Numbered from the stretch's first letter, positions 44,374 to 56,974 are shown. The stretch: DNA of 64,000 nucleotides from Chiua virens (GCA_019787685.1 JAHNUO010000002.1:1240001-1304000); one strand, 5' to 3'. The notes: generated by a model from the sequence alone, not told the origin. Translations and numbers: made by a program.

Positions 44374-46904
44374 ATGTCTAACAAGTCAACACAGCTCAAT
44401 GTACAAGGTACCCTTCAGCTCGATGGATACTTGGAGCCATTCCTTCCGGCCATCCAGCGCCGCCACGAACGATTCCAACAGTGGAAGAATACCATCATGG
44501 AGCATGAAGGAGGCTACGAAATTTTACCAAGGGCTACGAAGTAATGGGCTTCACGGTGAAAGACGATGGTACCGTGATCTACCGAGAGTGGGCCCCCAAC
44601 GCTCGAGAGGCCAACCTGATCGGGGACTTCAGTCTGTCCAAGTTCTCCACAATGCATATATTCATACTAAATTTTTACAGATCAGTGGAACAGGTTGTCT
44701 CATCCTATGACGAAGAACCATTATGGTGTATGGGAAATCACACTACCTCCCCAAGCCCCTGGCAAGCCTACCATACCTCACGATTCCAAAGTTAAGGTGA
44801 GTTTGGTAACGATGTCCGTTCCGAGTCCCGACGCCGATCGTGTATTCTCGGACTAGATTTCTATGATCTTGCCCACTGGCGCCCGAGTCGAACGAATTCC
44901 TGCCTGGATACTCCGGGTTACTCAAGACTTGACTTACTCCCCGACGTACGAATCTCGGTTTTGGAACCCCCCTGCCGCGGAGCGCTACCAGTTCAAGCAT
45001 CCTCGCCCTTCACAGCCTCGGGCTGTCAGAATATATGAAGCCCATGTCGGTATCTCAACAAAAGAGCACCGGGTAGGGACATACAGCGAATTCACCAAAG
45101 ATGTCCTTCCTCGTATCCAGAAGCTTGGGTACAACACCATTCAGCTGATGGCAATTATGGAGCACCCTTACTATGCGTGTGGGTTTCATCCCTGTCCTGG
45201 AGGTTTCGATCGCTGATCGACTTGTAGCTTTCGGATACCAGGTTACTAGCTTCTTCGCCGCGAGTTCCAGATGTGGCACACCTGAAGAGCTCCGAGAACT
45301 CGTTGATACTGCCCACGGAATGGGCATCGTCGTACTCCTTGATATCGTACACTCTCATGCATCCAAGAACGTTCTGGACGGATTGAATGCCTTTGATGGC
45401 TCCGATCACCTTTACTTCCATGAGGGAAGCAAGGGACGGCACGAACTCTGGGATAGCAGATTATTCAACTACGGTTCACACGAGGTTCTGAGGTTTCTGC
45501 TCAGCAACCTACGATTTTACATGGAGGAATACCAATTCGATGGATTTCGGTTTGACGGAGTCACCAGCATGATGTATGTACACCACGGCATCGGGACCGG
45601 GTTCTCTGGCGGATATCACGAGTACTTTGGTTCTGATGCGGACGAGGAGGCCATTGTTTACCTGATGTTGGTAAGTGAATGTTCCTAGATATTGCTTCAT
45701 TGATTGACGGAATATAGGCGAACGACTTTTGCATGCACTCTATCCCTCGGTCATCACCATTGCGGAGGACGTTTCCGGCATGCCATTGCTCTGTATTCCC
45801 GTCAACCAGGGTGGTGTTGGGTTTGATTATCGATTGTCTATGGCGATTCCAGACATGTGGATTAAACTCCTCAAACACAAGTCCGATGATGAGTGGGACA
45901 TGGGCAATATCATCCATACATTGACAAATCGTAGATATGGCGAGCGGAGTGTGGCATACGCTGAGAGTCACGATCAAGCACTGGTTGGCGACAAGACACT
46001 AGCGTTCTGGTTAATGGATAAGGAAATGTGTACGTCGGCAGTCTTGCTTCATTCAAGTAGGTCGCTGAAATGAAGATCCCAGACGCCAACATGTCAAATT
46101 TAACAGAGATGACCCCTGTCATTGCTCGTGGGATCGCCTTGCACAAGATGATACGGTGAGCGCGCTTCAATTATTTCTGTAGTCCATGATTTAATCGTTT
46201 CAGATTACTGGTCCATTCTCTCGGTGGTGAAGGCTATCTAAACTTTGAGGGGAATGAATTTGGACACCCAGAGGTAGTGGCCATCGTGCATCCATTTATC
46301 CCGTCTTTCTAATCTGCCATCCAGTGGCTTGACTTCCCCCGCGAGGGAAACAACAATTCCTTCCAGTATGCACGCCGACAATGGAACATAGTGGACGATC
46401 AGCTGTTGCGTTACCAGTATCTGAACAACTTCGATGCTGCGATGAATCATTTAGAAAGCAAGTACAATTGGTTATCCTCCCCACAGGTACGCACATGTCA
46501 GGATGCGTCACTATTCAGCTAACACGCGTACATGGAAGGCTTATGTCTCCCTCAAGCACGATGGCGACAAAATGATTGTCTATGAACGAGCCGGCGTTCT
46601 ATTCATATTCAACTTCCACCCCACGCAATCGTTCACGGATTATCGTGTCGGCGTTGACGTTGCAGGTGAATATACGGTCATCTTGAGCAGCGATGACAAG
46701 GTGTACGGAGGATTTGCAAACGCAACCTCTGGAGGTAAACATACGACGACGCCCCTGGAGTGGAACGGAAGGAAAAATTGGACCGAGGTATCAAATCGCT
46801 TCTCTCGTCCCAGACAGGACCTCTGACTTGGGACATGGCAGGTTTACATTCCCTCCAGGACTTGTTTGGTGCTTGCGAGGCTGGACCAGGAAGGTGGCGA
46901 GTAG
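44374..46904 (+). CDS. GLC3: 1,4-alpha-glucan (glycogen) branching enzyme, GH13, with two frame breaks
   Basis: It makes alpha-1,6 branches in glycogen. CBM48-like N terminus ([43 protein letters not shown]), then the GH13 barrel: [60 protein letters not shown] (nucleophile Asp), [12 protein letters not shown] (acid Glu), [14 protein letters not shown] and [18 protein letters not shown], and a beta-sandwich end. Introns include 44632-44680 and 45179-45227. Conserved residues change frame at 44518-44525 (AAATTTT) and at 45727-45730 (TTTT), each needing one more base. Both are homopolymer shortenings and probably sequence errors. Confidence 0.92.
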
Positions 46905-47048
46905 AAGTAAGTTTCAAGCTGGATATATGGGGTATTATTTGAGTGTAAATCACAGCCTGATCCCAGGGAATCAACCAACCTATTAAAATGTACTTAGTCC
47001 ATTATTAGCTAGCTCATTGATAGTTCGCGTCTGAACAAAAAGCTTGGC

Positions 47049-50000
47049 ATGGTGCTCGTCAACCTCTCAATAGAGTCAAGTAGGCAAGTGAAAGAGAGGA
47101 TGCCTCTTGCAGTTGCTATGGGCCATGACAAGCAACCTGTCAATGGCTACGCCGATATCAATTCCGCCCTCATCAACACGGGGCCCGTCATTCCACCCCC
47201 TGCCACCCAACGACGCTACTGGCAACCAGGATTCAGCAACCGAAAGAGATGGATACGTTTGGCTTTTTCATTTCTTCTGGCGTTATCACTCCTCTGGGTC
47301 AAATCGCACTCGGACTGCCTGTCGCATGCAACACGCGCTCAAGATAGCAAGTATGATGCCCTCATGAGGGAGTATATGAGACACGGTAACAGAAAGCCCC
47401 ATGGGCCGCCTCTGAGGGGAAGCAAGGCGGAAGAGCTCTTTTTGTGCGCCCAATCTCTCGTTCTCTACTTCCAGGACGATAGTGATATTCTCGGCAGAAC
47501 AGTTCCGAACGAACAGAGTGCTCTTGCTGCCTCTCGTCAATACACATCAAGGCCTCACCTCGCTGGTACTCCCGGAGACCTCGAAACCGCGAGAGATTTT
47601 CTCGCCCACTTGCAGCGGGAGCTGGGCATTCACCCTGAACCCAGGGTGCCGATTTATCCCGCTGGTTCCGATGAAGCACGTGTGGCTACTCTCAACATTT
47701 CTAAATACACAGAGCCCACAGCTTGGATCAATACTTACTATCCTATCCTCAATACTCCTCTGAATCACAGCCTAGAGATTCTTGGGGAAGATCAAGAACC
47801 CATTTGGACCGCTGAATTAGAGGAAGTTTCTAACGGGACGGATCCAGAGGCTACTAAGTATGCAACAGCAGTTCTTGCTTGGCATGGAGTCAGCCCTGGC
47901 GGTGAAGCTCAGGGAAAGCTCATATATGCGAACTACGGGCGGAAGGAGGATTACGATGTCCTTGTCGAAGCAGGTATGCTACTCTTTCCCATCGTAGTTT
48001 TACCTAACTCGGGTGGCTCAAGGAACCGATTTCAATGGGAAGATTGTGATTGCTCGTTACGGTGGTAATTTCCGTGGACTCAAGGTAGCCAATGGTTGAC
48101 TTAACCATGCGTGTATCTCAATGTGATGTGTCCAGGTCAAAAGAGCTCAGGAGCTTGGTGCAGCCGCTGTTTTGATCTACTCAGATCCACGGGATGACGG
48201 TACCGTTACCATCGAGAACGGATATCTACCGTGAGTTTTCATTCACTTGCAATTGTACGCTAAATACTCAGACCATTCAAGTTATCCTCACGGACCTGCC
48301 CGTAACCCGACTTCTGTGCAAAGGGGTTCCGTCCAGTTCTTATCTCTTTACCCAGGAGATCCTTCAACCCCAGGATATCCTTCTTACGAGAATAGCACAC
48401 GAGTTGATGGAGGCAGCAAGCCTACGATCCCCAGTCTACCCATTTCGTGGTTGAATGCCAAAATCTTACTGGATCATCTTGCGGATGGAAAGCAAGGACC
48501 TATTGTGAGGCTGGTTAATAACGGTACGAGTCCGATGAAGTGATCCAAGTGATTGTTTTAACAAAGAAGCTGTTAATTAGTCGAAGAGAAAGTCACACCT
48601 ATCTGGAACACTTTCGGTGTAATACCCGGTCACATTCAAGATGAGGTTGTCGTACTTGGCAACCATCGAGATGGTACGTACCGCAGTCTGATAGTCAATG
48701 TAATACCCACTAACAACATTTAGCCTGGGTATGACTTGTGTATTTGGTCACAAATCACTGATCACGATCCTTCCAGGTTCTGGGGGCTTCAGATCCCTCT
48801 TCAGGTACTGTCTCTGTCCACGAGGCTATTCGTGGATTTGGTATGTTGCTACGAAATGGCTGGAAGCCCCTTCGGACAATTCTCATCGCCAGCTGGGATG
48901 GAGAGGAGGTAAGAGTGTCGCTGTCGTACTGCCGTTCACTAACCATGCATCAAGTATGGATTGGTGGGCAGCACTGAGTGGGGCGAGGACTTTACAGATT
49001 GGATCAGAGAACACGTTGTCGCCTATATCAACCTCGGTATGTTTCCGTACCTCATGAGTGACTGGTATCTTACTTTCTCTAACAGACACGTCTGTGTCTG
49101 GATCATGTCTGCAGGCATCGGCATCTCCGCTGCTTGCGCACCTTTTGCGTAGTACGGCTGAACAAATACCTCATCCCACTTCTGACGGACGGACTCTTTG
49201 GGATGCACGCTGGGATCTAGGTGAACTCTTTGGAGATAGTCTTGATGCTGAGGCGGCGGCTATATACGAACAAATGGAGCGGGTCACCGACGGACTTGGT
49301 ATACAGCCTCTGGGATCAGGCAGTGACTATACTGTCTTTCTGCAATACATCGGGGTGAGTATCGTCCTGGAGAGGTGGATTTTATCTGATAATTGCTCAG
49401 GTGGCTAGTTCCGAAGCAGGTTTACCTCAACTTTGCATGATCCTGTCTACCATTATCACTCTGTCTTCGATTCACAACACTGGCAAGAGATGTACGGTGA
49501 CCCTACTTTCTCTCGACACGTATGTTTTCGGATTACAAGTAGATACCGCAGAACTTCATGATTTCCCAGGTGGCAATCGCCAAACATGTGGGGCTTCAAA
49601 TTCTCCGTCTCTCCGGCGATATCATCCTACCGTTCAACACTACCCACTATTCTTTGGAGCTACAATCGTATCTCGAAAGGTACGTATGCATATTGCTGCT
49701 TTGGTCGATATAGTCAGCTAGTCTTACCCTAGGGTGGAACAACTTGTTGCCTCTTCGTCACTTGAGGTCGATTTTTCACTCCTGCGACAATCAATTCAGG
49801 CTATTCAAGGAGCTACCGCGCAACTTGAGACAGAAAAGATTGAAGCTGAGGTCGAACTGAGGCAAATTCTCAGGAAATTGAAAAGAAGACGAGGACATCT
49901 ACGCAAACTGTACCGCAAGTTGAGGAAGGCCGTCTGCAATCTCGCGAAATATATTGGAAAGGAATGCAAGGAGCATGAAGATGAGGAATTCGACCTTGCG

Positions 50001-50392
50001 TTTGTCTTCATTTCCTTTTGACACCTGCACATCTGTTGATCATTCCCAAGGTTCCCGAGGAGGCGACTGCTGAAGGCGATAAAGCGTGTTCAGGCTGTCA
50101 ATCACAAGCTTGTCGCATTCGAACGGGGGTTTATCTCAAAAGAAGGCATCAAAGACCGCGAGTGGTACAAACATCTTGGGGTAGCCCCAGGAAAGTGGCT
50201 GGGTAAGCTCCAGAGATAGCCTCCATGTAGAATGCCAGGATAACGGAGACTGTTCCACCAGGTTACGGCGCAACAACGTTCCCTGCATTAACTGAGGCCA
50301 TCGTCATGGATAGAAACGCAACGGCAGCTGGCCGCGAGGCTGAAAGGTTGAAGACTCATATCGATAACTTAACGGAGAAAATCACAGTTTGA
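47049..50392 (+). CDS. Glutamate carboxypeptidase II-like M28 peptidase, copy B, with two frame breaks
   Basis: A diverged paralogue of the gene at 24000-27118 with the same architecture: cytosolic tail, span WIRLAFSFLLALSLLWV, PA domain (IYANYGRKEDYD, VIARYGGNFRGLK, IYSDPRDDGTV), M28 core (LGNHRDAWVLGASDPSSG, ASWDGEEYGLVGSTEWGED, PLGSGSDYTVF, YHYHSVFDSQ) and a helical dimerisation domain. Introns: 47974-48022, 48085-48135, 48231-48281, 48524-48580, 48674-48723, 48729-48776, 48909-48954, 49037-49085, 49355-49400, 49520-49569, 49680-49732, 50004-50050, 50203-50261. A 5-nt exon (48724-48728) encodes most of the conserved Ala-Trp. Frames break at 49421 (TTT, one base short) and near 50075 (one base extra); with both, the length fits 895 aa. 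ATGs at 47100 or 47124 are alternative starts. Confidence 0.82.
48724..48728 (+). other. 5-nt microexon in peptidase copy B
   Basis: CCTGG lies between a 50-nt and a 48-nt intron, each with normal GT-AG ends. It completes the Ala codon and supplies Trp in the HRD-A-W-V motif next to the zinc ligands. Skipping it shifts the frame, and no single intron gives the conserved sequence. Confidence 0.75.
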
Positions 50393-50573
50393 TTCCTTCT
50401 CGAGTACTAGATTGTCGTAGCCGACTGATGTAAACATTGCAATCGATGTGTCTAAGCCAAGTAAACGCGTAACGTGTTTCGCGCAGTATTGGTCACTGTT
50501 GTGTCTGAATCAACTCATCATGTTAATATTGGACTCCATAACGACTTGAATATACCTACCACAAAACGTCCAC

Positions 50574-52676
50574 ATGCCGGCTACTGAAGGCAACGCTGCA
50601 ACATGGACCAGCGCAAGGGCGTCATTCTCGATATTCACCATCAGTGTTGGCGTATCACTCTTCGCTGCAGCATACGAAAAGGTGCTCAACCCGCTCTTCG
50701 GCGGCATGGCGACTGCTAAGTACATGGGCTATGTGGTAAATGGGAGTACGGCTTTGGCGCTTATCCTCCCGAAAGTGCCACGATCTCTACTTTTGCCAAC
50801 TCTCGGAACACTTGTCCTGGTTGCTCCACACACCTCCTACTGGATCAGTGTCTTTGCTGCAAGGAATGGTGATCCAGCACTTGGGGCACTCGTGGCCCAT
50901 GCGACAGTTCTCGTCCCAGTAATCTACCTTGCAGTATCACTGGCTGCGAGCATTGACGTGAGTTCTTGATCGCGTCTCGGGTGACCTAGGATGGCATTGA
51001 CACCCTCTGTGTTTCTAGACTATGCTCGCCACTGTAGCCTTTGCTGCAAACGCTCTTCAACTGCGTCCGCTCATCCTCCTTGTCGCGCGTTACCTTCATT
51101 TTGACACTCACAAGGATGTTGTGGTGCGTTTCCCCGTTGACTCTACATCACGAGACTGAGAGGTGGCTTGTCATAGTTCTTTGTATTGGGAAGCCTAACA
51201 TTATTCGTCCATACACTCGAAAACGTCGGTACTTTTCGTCTGTCTCGTAAGGCCACTGTATCGAGTGCAATCAGGATAGCGAAGAAACTCTGGATCATGT
51301 CACTCCCCATCGCCTTCCTCCTCTTTCCGGCCCTCCGCTCACCTACTCTCTCGAGTTTCGATGTATTTCCGTATCAAAGCAAGGGTTACCATCTTCGCAT
51401 TCTCAACTCCACAGACTCTGTAACTGGCGTTGTCGTAGTTGGAGAGCTATTGCCTTTGCAACCAGAGGAGGCGAGTCCTAAACTACTATTCACTCCGTTC
51501 GCTACCTTCGCGTGTCACATTCGCTTTTGGGAGGCGTTTGGATGGGACGCAGTATCGTTTCCATGAATGGCGCCTCCCCCCGGAGAGACCAGGCTGGGAC
51601 ACTACTCGGCGATTCTATCTACGGCGCGTTTGTTTTGCAGGAGGCGGCACGACTCGCAAGTACGAATCTACAAGGTGATGTCGATAAGCAGGAAAATGCC
51701 CTCATTATGTGAGTAACTCACTTGCCCTTGGTTTCGCTTCTGTCCTTACTCATTACTGCAATTTTTAGAGGACTTGGAACTGGTATTTCGGCTGATGCAT
51801 TTATGCGACACGGAATCTCCACTACGATTGTAGAAATCGATCCTGCAGTGTACGACGCGGCAAGAAAGCACTTCGGCCTTCAATACCCTGGAGATGGCCA
51901 TGTTTTCTTAGAGGACGCTCGCCACTGGGTATACAAGAAACGGGCTGCTATGCAATCCGACAATGGACAGACTTTTCTAGGTTATGATATCGTTGTACAT
52001 GATTGCTTCTCAGGAGGAGGGGTACCGCAACACTTGTTTTCTGTGGAGTTTTGGAACGATCTAAAGTCGATCATAAAGCCGGACGGGGTAGTCGCAGTGG
52101 TAAGACAAACTCCGGGGTACTTACACCTCTTGTCTGAGTTGACATACTTGCGCAGAACCTTGCAGGCGGGCTGGGCTCACATTCGACTCGGGCCGTATTT
52201 ACCACGCTACAGCATGTGTTTGGCCAATGCCGGATCTTCCATGATTTGCCAGGGCCAATCCCTGAGGATCAGCCATACGATGATTTTCTCAACATGGTAC
52301 AATGTTTTTGTCGATATTTTTTACACATGCTCATGATCGCGACAGGTTTTCTTTTGTTCACCCACTTCTCGCTCGCTCACGTTTCGTCCTGCGAGAGATG
52401 CAGATTACCTTCACTCTCACCTCCGTCGCAACCTATTGTCCAGTCTGGACAGAAGAGAGGTTTCGATATCCCAACTCCAGGGAGGCAGGTTGTGGTCGAA
52501 AGAGACCGAAGATGAATTCGTGCTGACTGACATGAATAATACGTTGAACACTTGGCAGAGCGAGGAAGCAGTGATGCATTGGAAGAGTGAGTCTAGTCTT
52601 GCCACACATTCGCATGAGCTTAGTTCCGATAGTTATGAGGAAAATATTCCCAGATATCTTTTGGGAGACTTATTAA
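50574..52676 (+). CDS. Membrane-anchored spermidine-synthase-like protein, with one frame break
   Basis: The N-terminal half is membrane-embedded: hydrophobic stretches FTISVGVSLFAAAYEKVL, GYVVNGSTALALILPKV, SLLLPTLGTLVLVAPH, VAHATVLVPVIYLAVSLAASI, LATVAFAANALQLRPLILLVA, FFVLGSLTLFVHTL and WIMSLPIAFLLFPAL. The second half is a Rossmann methyltransferase fold of the polyamine-synthase type (SIYGAFVLQEAARL, ALIIGLGTGISADAF, TTIVEIDPAVYDAARKHFGL, DIVVHDCFSGGGVPQHLFSVEFW). Introns: 50958-51018, 51124-51176, 51709-51768, 52100-52155, 52297-52345 and 52587-52623 (37 nt, which yields the ending FPDIFWETY). The frame shifts by one missing base near 51486, between PEEASPK and IHSVRYLRVSHSLLGG. Aminopropyl-transfer activity is not shown. 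Confidence 0.8.
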
Positions 52677-52962
52677 GTCCGGTAATATATAGGATTCTCA
52701 TTCTCAATGACAACCTATCAGAACTTAAGTCCAGCCCATGACATGTCCATGCAAGCCATCATCCTATCAATGAAGATCATTTATGATCACGTATGTATTG
52801 CAGTCTGTTAGGCGTCTGCATTGTCGTTAGTGAATATCGATCGTGAGGTAGATACATCGTGCAACAAAATAAGTGACAGGACTCGTAATGCGCGTGCATG
52901 GCAATGCAAGGAGTAGTCCGAATAAAAGGATGATATACTATAGTCTAACAGGTTGTAAAATG

Positions 52963-54750
52963 TCACTCCTTGCTTCTGAACAGACCGAGTGTGTGCTGCC
53001 CACCACACGCGACAGCGGAAGCCAGGAACTTGCCTTCTCTACGAACAACTGGGGTAGGTGTCTTGGCTTCCCTTTCCTTGACACCTAGCTCTCCCTGTGT
53101 CTCTGCACCCCAAGCATAAAGGAAGACCATCTCTTGAAACCGCCATGTTGTTGTGTGTTCCCACGGAAATGTGGACGATGGGATCTTCGCCATCGTCAAA
53201 AGCGACAAGTAGGGGCTCGACGACAAAGTCTTTGTGGGGACGCGCCTTGTACTTTTCGTCGTCTTCCCTGAGGCCCAGTTGGCCGCTGTCGCACCGGCCA
53301 CAAGCGTAGACCTTTCCAGCGGCCGTCAAGAACAGAGTATGGTGCTCTCCACCGGCGATTTGGATGATAACGTCTCCGCCGAGGGCCTCCTTAGCCAGCG
53401 ATTCGATTTTCGTTGGTGATTGATGGATCTCTTCCGAAACGTCGAGTCCCGTTTGGCCCATCGAGTTGAGACCCCATCCCCATACATCACCGGATTCGTC
53501 AACAGCAAACGAACAGTAATTCCCCGCACCGACAACAACTGCTCGATTGGACCGGGTGCCAAGGGTGATTTTTTCGGGGACTGTTCCATGGATTTTGCGA
53601 CGATCGAGAATTTTGCGACCGAGTTGGCCGTGCTCACCGGCACCCCAAGCGTAGACGCTGCCATGAGTTGTAAGCACCAGCAAATGGTTATTCCCCGCAA
53701 CAACGGATACGGCTTTCTCGAAATCGCCGGGTTTATGTGCCAAATTGAGAATAGGCACGGGTAAAAATTCGTGTCTGGCGTCGCTGGAAAACCCGAGTGA
53801 TCCCTCGTTGGCCTGCAATTCGTTGATGATCTGCAATCGAGTGGATGAACGAAATCACTTACGCGGAAAGAACCCCAAGCGCGGAGTTCACCCTCAGAAC
53901 TGATGGCTGCTGATACACTGTCTCCTGCGGCGATTCGTACACCACGGAAGTTTTCGTCCACTAACGACTGTAGTGGATAAGGGTAAGACGTGATAGTGTC
54001 TACGTCAATGAAAGAGCCAGGGTTTTCCGGATCAGGCACATCCTTCGTGACACGGCCCAACGCAGCGTCGTCGTTCACGCCACATGACCAGACCTTGGCA
54101 GAATGTGAGCACGGAGTCTTGGTAAAGAAGCAAGAGACGAAAGACATACAGTGCCTTTTTCATCGATGAACAGTGTATGTAAACCTCCGGCTGCGACTGC
54201 CTCGAGGCCAGCGCCTTCAGATCCAAACACGCCTTCTTTGATCTTCGTATCCACCCAAGTATTCCGCTTGGGAAAGGAGAACTCGCCCAAAAAGTTTGGA
54301 CCCATTCCAAACTGACCAAAGTTGCCTGCACCCCATGCGAATAGTTGGTTGGGGGGTCTCCGGTGTGCGGAAGGGGTCGGGAAGAGGGTTGAAATAGGGT
54401 TTGAGCTGGTGGTGCTCCTCGGTCACAGTGGGCAAGCCATTCAGCGTTGGTTTTCTGCCCAGCTTCTTGGTAGACGAGGTTCTCTTAAGGGTGATTGCTT
54501 TGGTGTCCTCAGTGTCGGACTGCGCGCCTCTGGAACGGGCACGCTTACGTGGGGGCGAGTCACGAATGGGCGAGGAGGCACGCTTTGACGATCGACTGCT
54601 TGTTTTTGCCACTGGTTTTGTTGATTTTGCTGTGGTGTGTTTTGTAGTGCCATTGGTTGTTGGGATAGGAGCAGCTCTAGCGGGAGCAGTCACACTTGGA
54701 CCGACCGAAGTGGCGCGGGTGGAACGCCGGAGGGGAGGTTGGCTGGACAT
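52963..54750 (-). CDS. RCC1: RCC1 (Ran guanine-nucleotide exchange factor), with two frame breaks
   Basis: It loads GTP on Ran at chromatin. An N-terminal basic tail of about 125 residues (RRSTRATSVG, SKRASSPIRDSPPRKRAR) precedes the seven-blade propeller. Blade motifs: FAWGAGNFGQFGMG, GLHTLFIDEKGTVWSCGVNDDAALGR, AAISSEGELRAWGSFRANEGSLGF, SVYAWGAGEHGQLGR, GDVWGWGLNSMGQTG, GGEHHTLFLTAAGKVYACGRCDSGQLG, HNNMAVSRDG and YAWGAETQGELG. Introns: 54094-54149 and 53813-53862. One extra base in the six-G run at 54351-54356 (plus strand) and one in the AAA at 53118-53120 break the frame; without them the product is 559 aa. Confidence 0.93.
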
Positions 54751-54835
54751 GACTGGGCAAACGCAAAAGAAACAAACTAATAGCTACTTTTCACGTGATC
54801 ATATCGCGTCTCTAATAAACACAGCCACACTAAAC
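54751..54835. promoter_or_regulatory. Compact divergent promoter with TCACGTGA
   Basis: Only 85 bp lie between the RCC1 and aldehyde dehydrogenase start codons. The palindrome TCACGTGA at 54791-54798 sits near the middle. Confidence 0.55.
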
Positions 54836-56974
54836 ATGATCTCTCGTCACTACAAACTCGCCCTTCCACTCAGACAAGTTCCGAGGCAAACGTACGTATA
54901 TCCTATATAAATCTACAACTAATCCATTAATAATACACAGACTCACCATATACAACCCCGCTACAGGGGAGGCACTCTGCTCGTTCGTTTGCTTTGTTCT
55001 CACTGGCATACCATCTCAGCTCATGTAAGAACAGCGTGGATGCAGCTACCCCAGAAGATGTGAACACGTCCGTGGATATGGCCCATGCCGCATACAGATC
55101 CGGTGTGTGGTCCAGAGCCTCTCCTGTAGTCCGCTCCACCGTTCTCTCGCGCCTCGCGCAACTGCTTGAGGAACGCATCCCGGCGATAGCAAATATAGAG
55201 ACCCTGCAGACAGGAAGGGCTATCCGAGAGATGAATGCTCAGATGAGTCGTTTGCCAGAATGGCTGTGTGTTGATTCCTCAGTGAGATATGCAATCACGA
55301 CTCAACCGAGGAATGCAGGCGCTATTATGCCGCTCTGCTGAGAACACACCAGGGCTTTGTGGCACCGACTCAGGGGAAATTGCTCAATTACGTGCATCGT
55401 GTCCCACTCGGCGTTGTCGCCCAAATCACTGTAGGTCCCCAAGCAAATCACCACCGAGATTTCAGCAGAATGAATCGGAATTAGCCCTTTAATCATCCCT
55501 TGTTTATTGCCGTGAAGAAGATAGCCCCTGCCCTGGCCGCTGGAAATAGTGTCATCGTCAAGCCCTCAGAGGTAAGACTCTTAGTCTTCGTCGAACGTCA
55601 TTGCTTACAGCAGTCCACATGGATAGCTCGCACCTATTTCGTTACTTGAATTCACTAAATTTGCGCAAGAGGCCGGAGGTCAGTGACCGGAAGTGTCAAT
55701 TGTCAGTATAAGCTAAGTGTGATGTAGTTCCCGATGGCATATTCACTGTTCTTCCTGGTCACGGGCACACTACGGGAAAGCAACTCGCTTCTCACCCGCT
55801 CGTTCGGAAAGTTGACGTAACAGTAAGCAATCGTGCAAGTCTCCGTGGTCAGATCACTAACTCTCCCTCAAAGGCTGGAACACAAACGGGTCGTGCACTA
55901 GGCGCCGTTGTTGGTACCAACTTGGCTGCGTTCACTGCTGAGCTTGGAGGAAAAGTAAGTTTTTAGCATTTGCTTGGCCCTAGTTGATCCATGAGTAGGC
56001 TCCAATTCTTGTGTTTGATGATGCAGACCTTGTCTCTGCGACGAACGGTGTAGCTTTTGCATCGTTCATCGCATCTGGCCAGACATGCGTTTCAGGAACT
56101 CGAATCATCATCCAAGAAAGGATATATGACAAGTTCATGCAAACATTTCTCGACAAGGTCGAAAGAACACGACGGCGAATGGGAGACCGTAAGTTTCGCG
56201 TTGATTTCTCTCGAGAAAACGCCAAGATATCGGTTGTTATCAGCTTCAAATCCACAATCCTCGATGGGATCTGTTATTTCCAGTAAACATCTCGAGAGGA
56301 TTGAGCGAATGGTTCAAAACAGGAAGAGCGGGGAGCTCGTTACCGGCGGAGAACGAATGACTGAGAAATCGACGCTCGATAATTTCGCCTTCTCAAGAGG
56401 AAGCTTCTATCCTCCAACGGTCATCACCAATGTGGACATTGAAGATGAAATATGGCAAGATGAAATATTTGGGCCTGTGGTTGTCGTCAAGAAGTTTTGC
56501 GTAAGCCATACATAGTCCTACTGTTCGGGAAAGTTAACATAGCAATCTGTCTAGGAAGAGGAAGAGGGCGTGGCGCTCGCCAATGCATGCAAGTATGGGT
56601 TGGGTGCGGGAATATGGACATCCGATCTATCGAGAGCGCACCGTGTCGCAGATGCGATTGAGGCGGGTGTTGTGTGGGTGAATACGCATCATCGCAACGA
56701 CCCGAGCTCTCCTTGGTACGTATCTAACAAGAACGTACACACGAAATAACCACCACTCGTTATAGGGGCGGCATGAAAGACAGTGGAATCGGCAGAGAGA
56801 ACGGGCTCGAGGCATTTGAAGCATGTATGTTATATTTCTAAGAATTGGACATGCCTAACAACAATCATAGACACACAGAGCAAATCGGTCATTCTAAATA
56901 CCGCAACTGCTGAGGAATCCCGTGTTACAGATGACTGGTTCGCGAACGACAGCGATGTCAAGCGATATGGCTGA
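54836..56974 (+). CDS. Aldehyde dehydrogenase (NAD(P)+-dependent)
   Basis: It oxidises an aldehyde to the acid through a cysteine thioester. Motifs: [14 protein letters not shown] start, [75 protein letters not shown] (general-base Glu), [16 protein letters not shown] (catalytic Cys), [10 protein letters not shown] and [16 protein letters not shown]. At least ten short introns are needed; those with clean borders include 54892 onward, a GTTCGT-donor intron near 55000, and the join at 56193-56250. It is probably cytosolic (no clear targeting peptide). The substrate is not clear; the fungal group often acts on betaine or short-chain aldehydes. Convergent with VPS60 (105 bp). The conserved frame is intact. 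Confidence 0.9.

Noticed and set aside
24000..50392. Tandem array or transposon carrying the two peptidase copies
   Set aside because: No flanking repeats are seen and twenty kilobases of unrelated genes on both strands lie between them.
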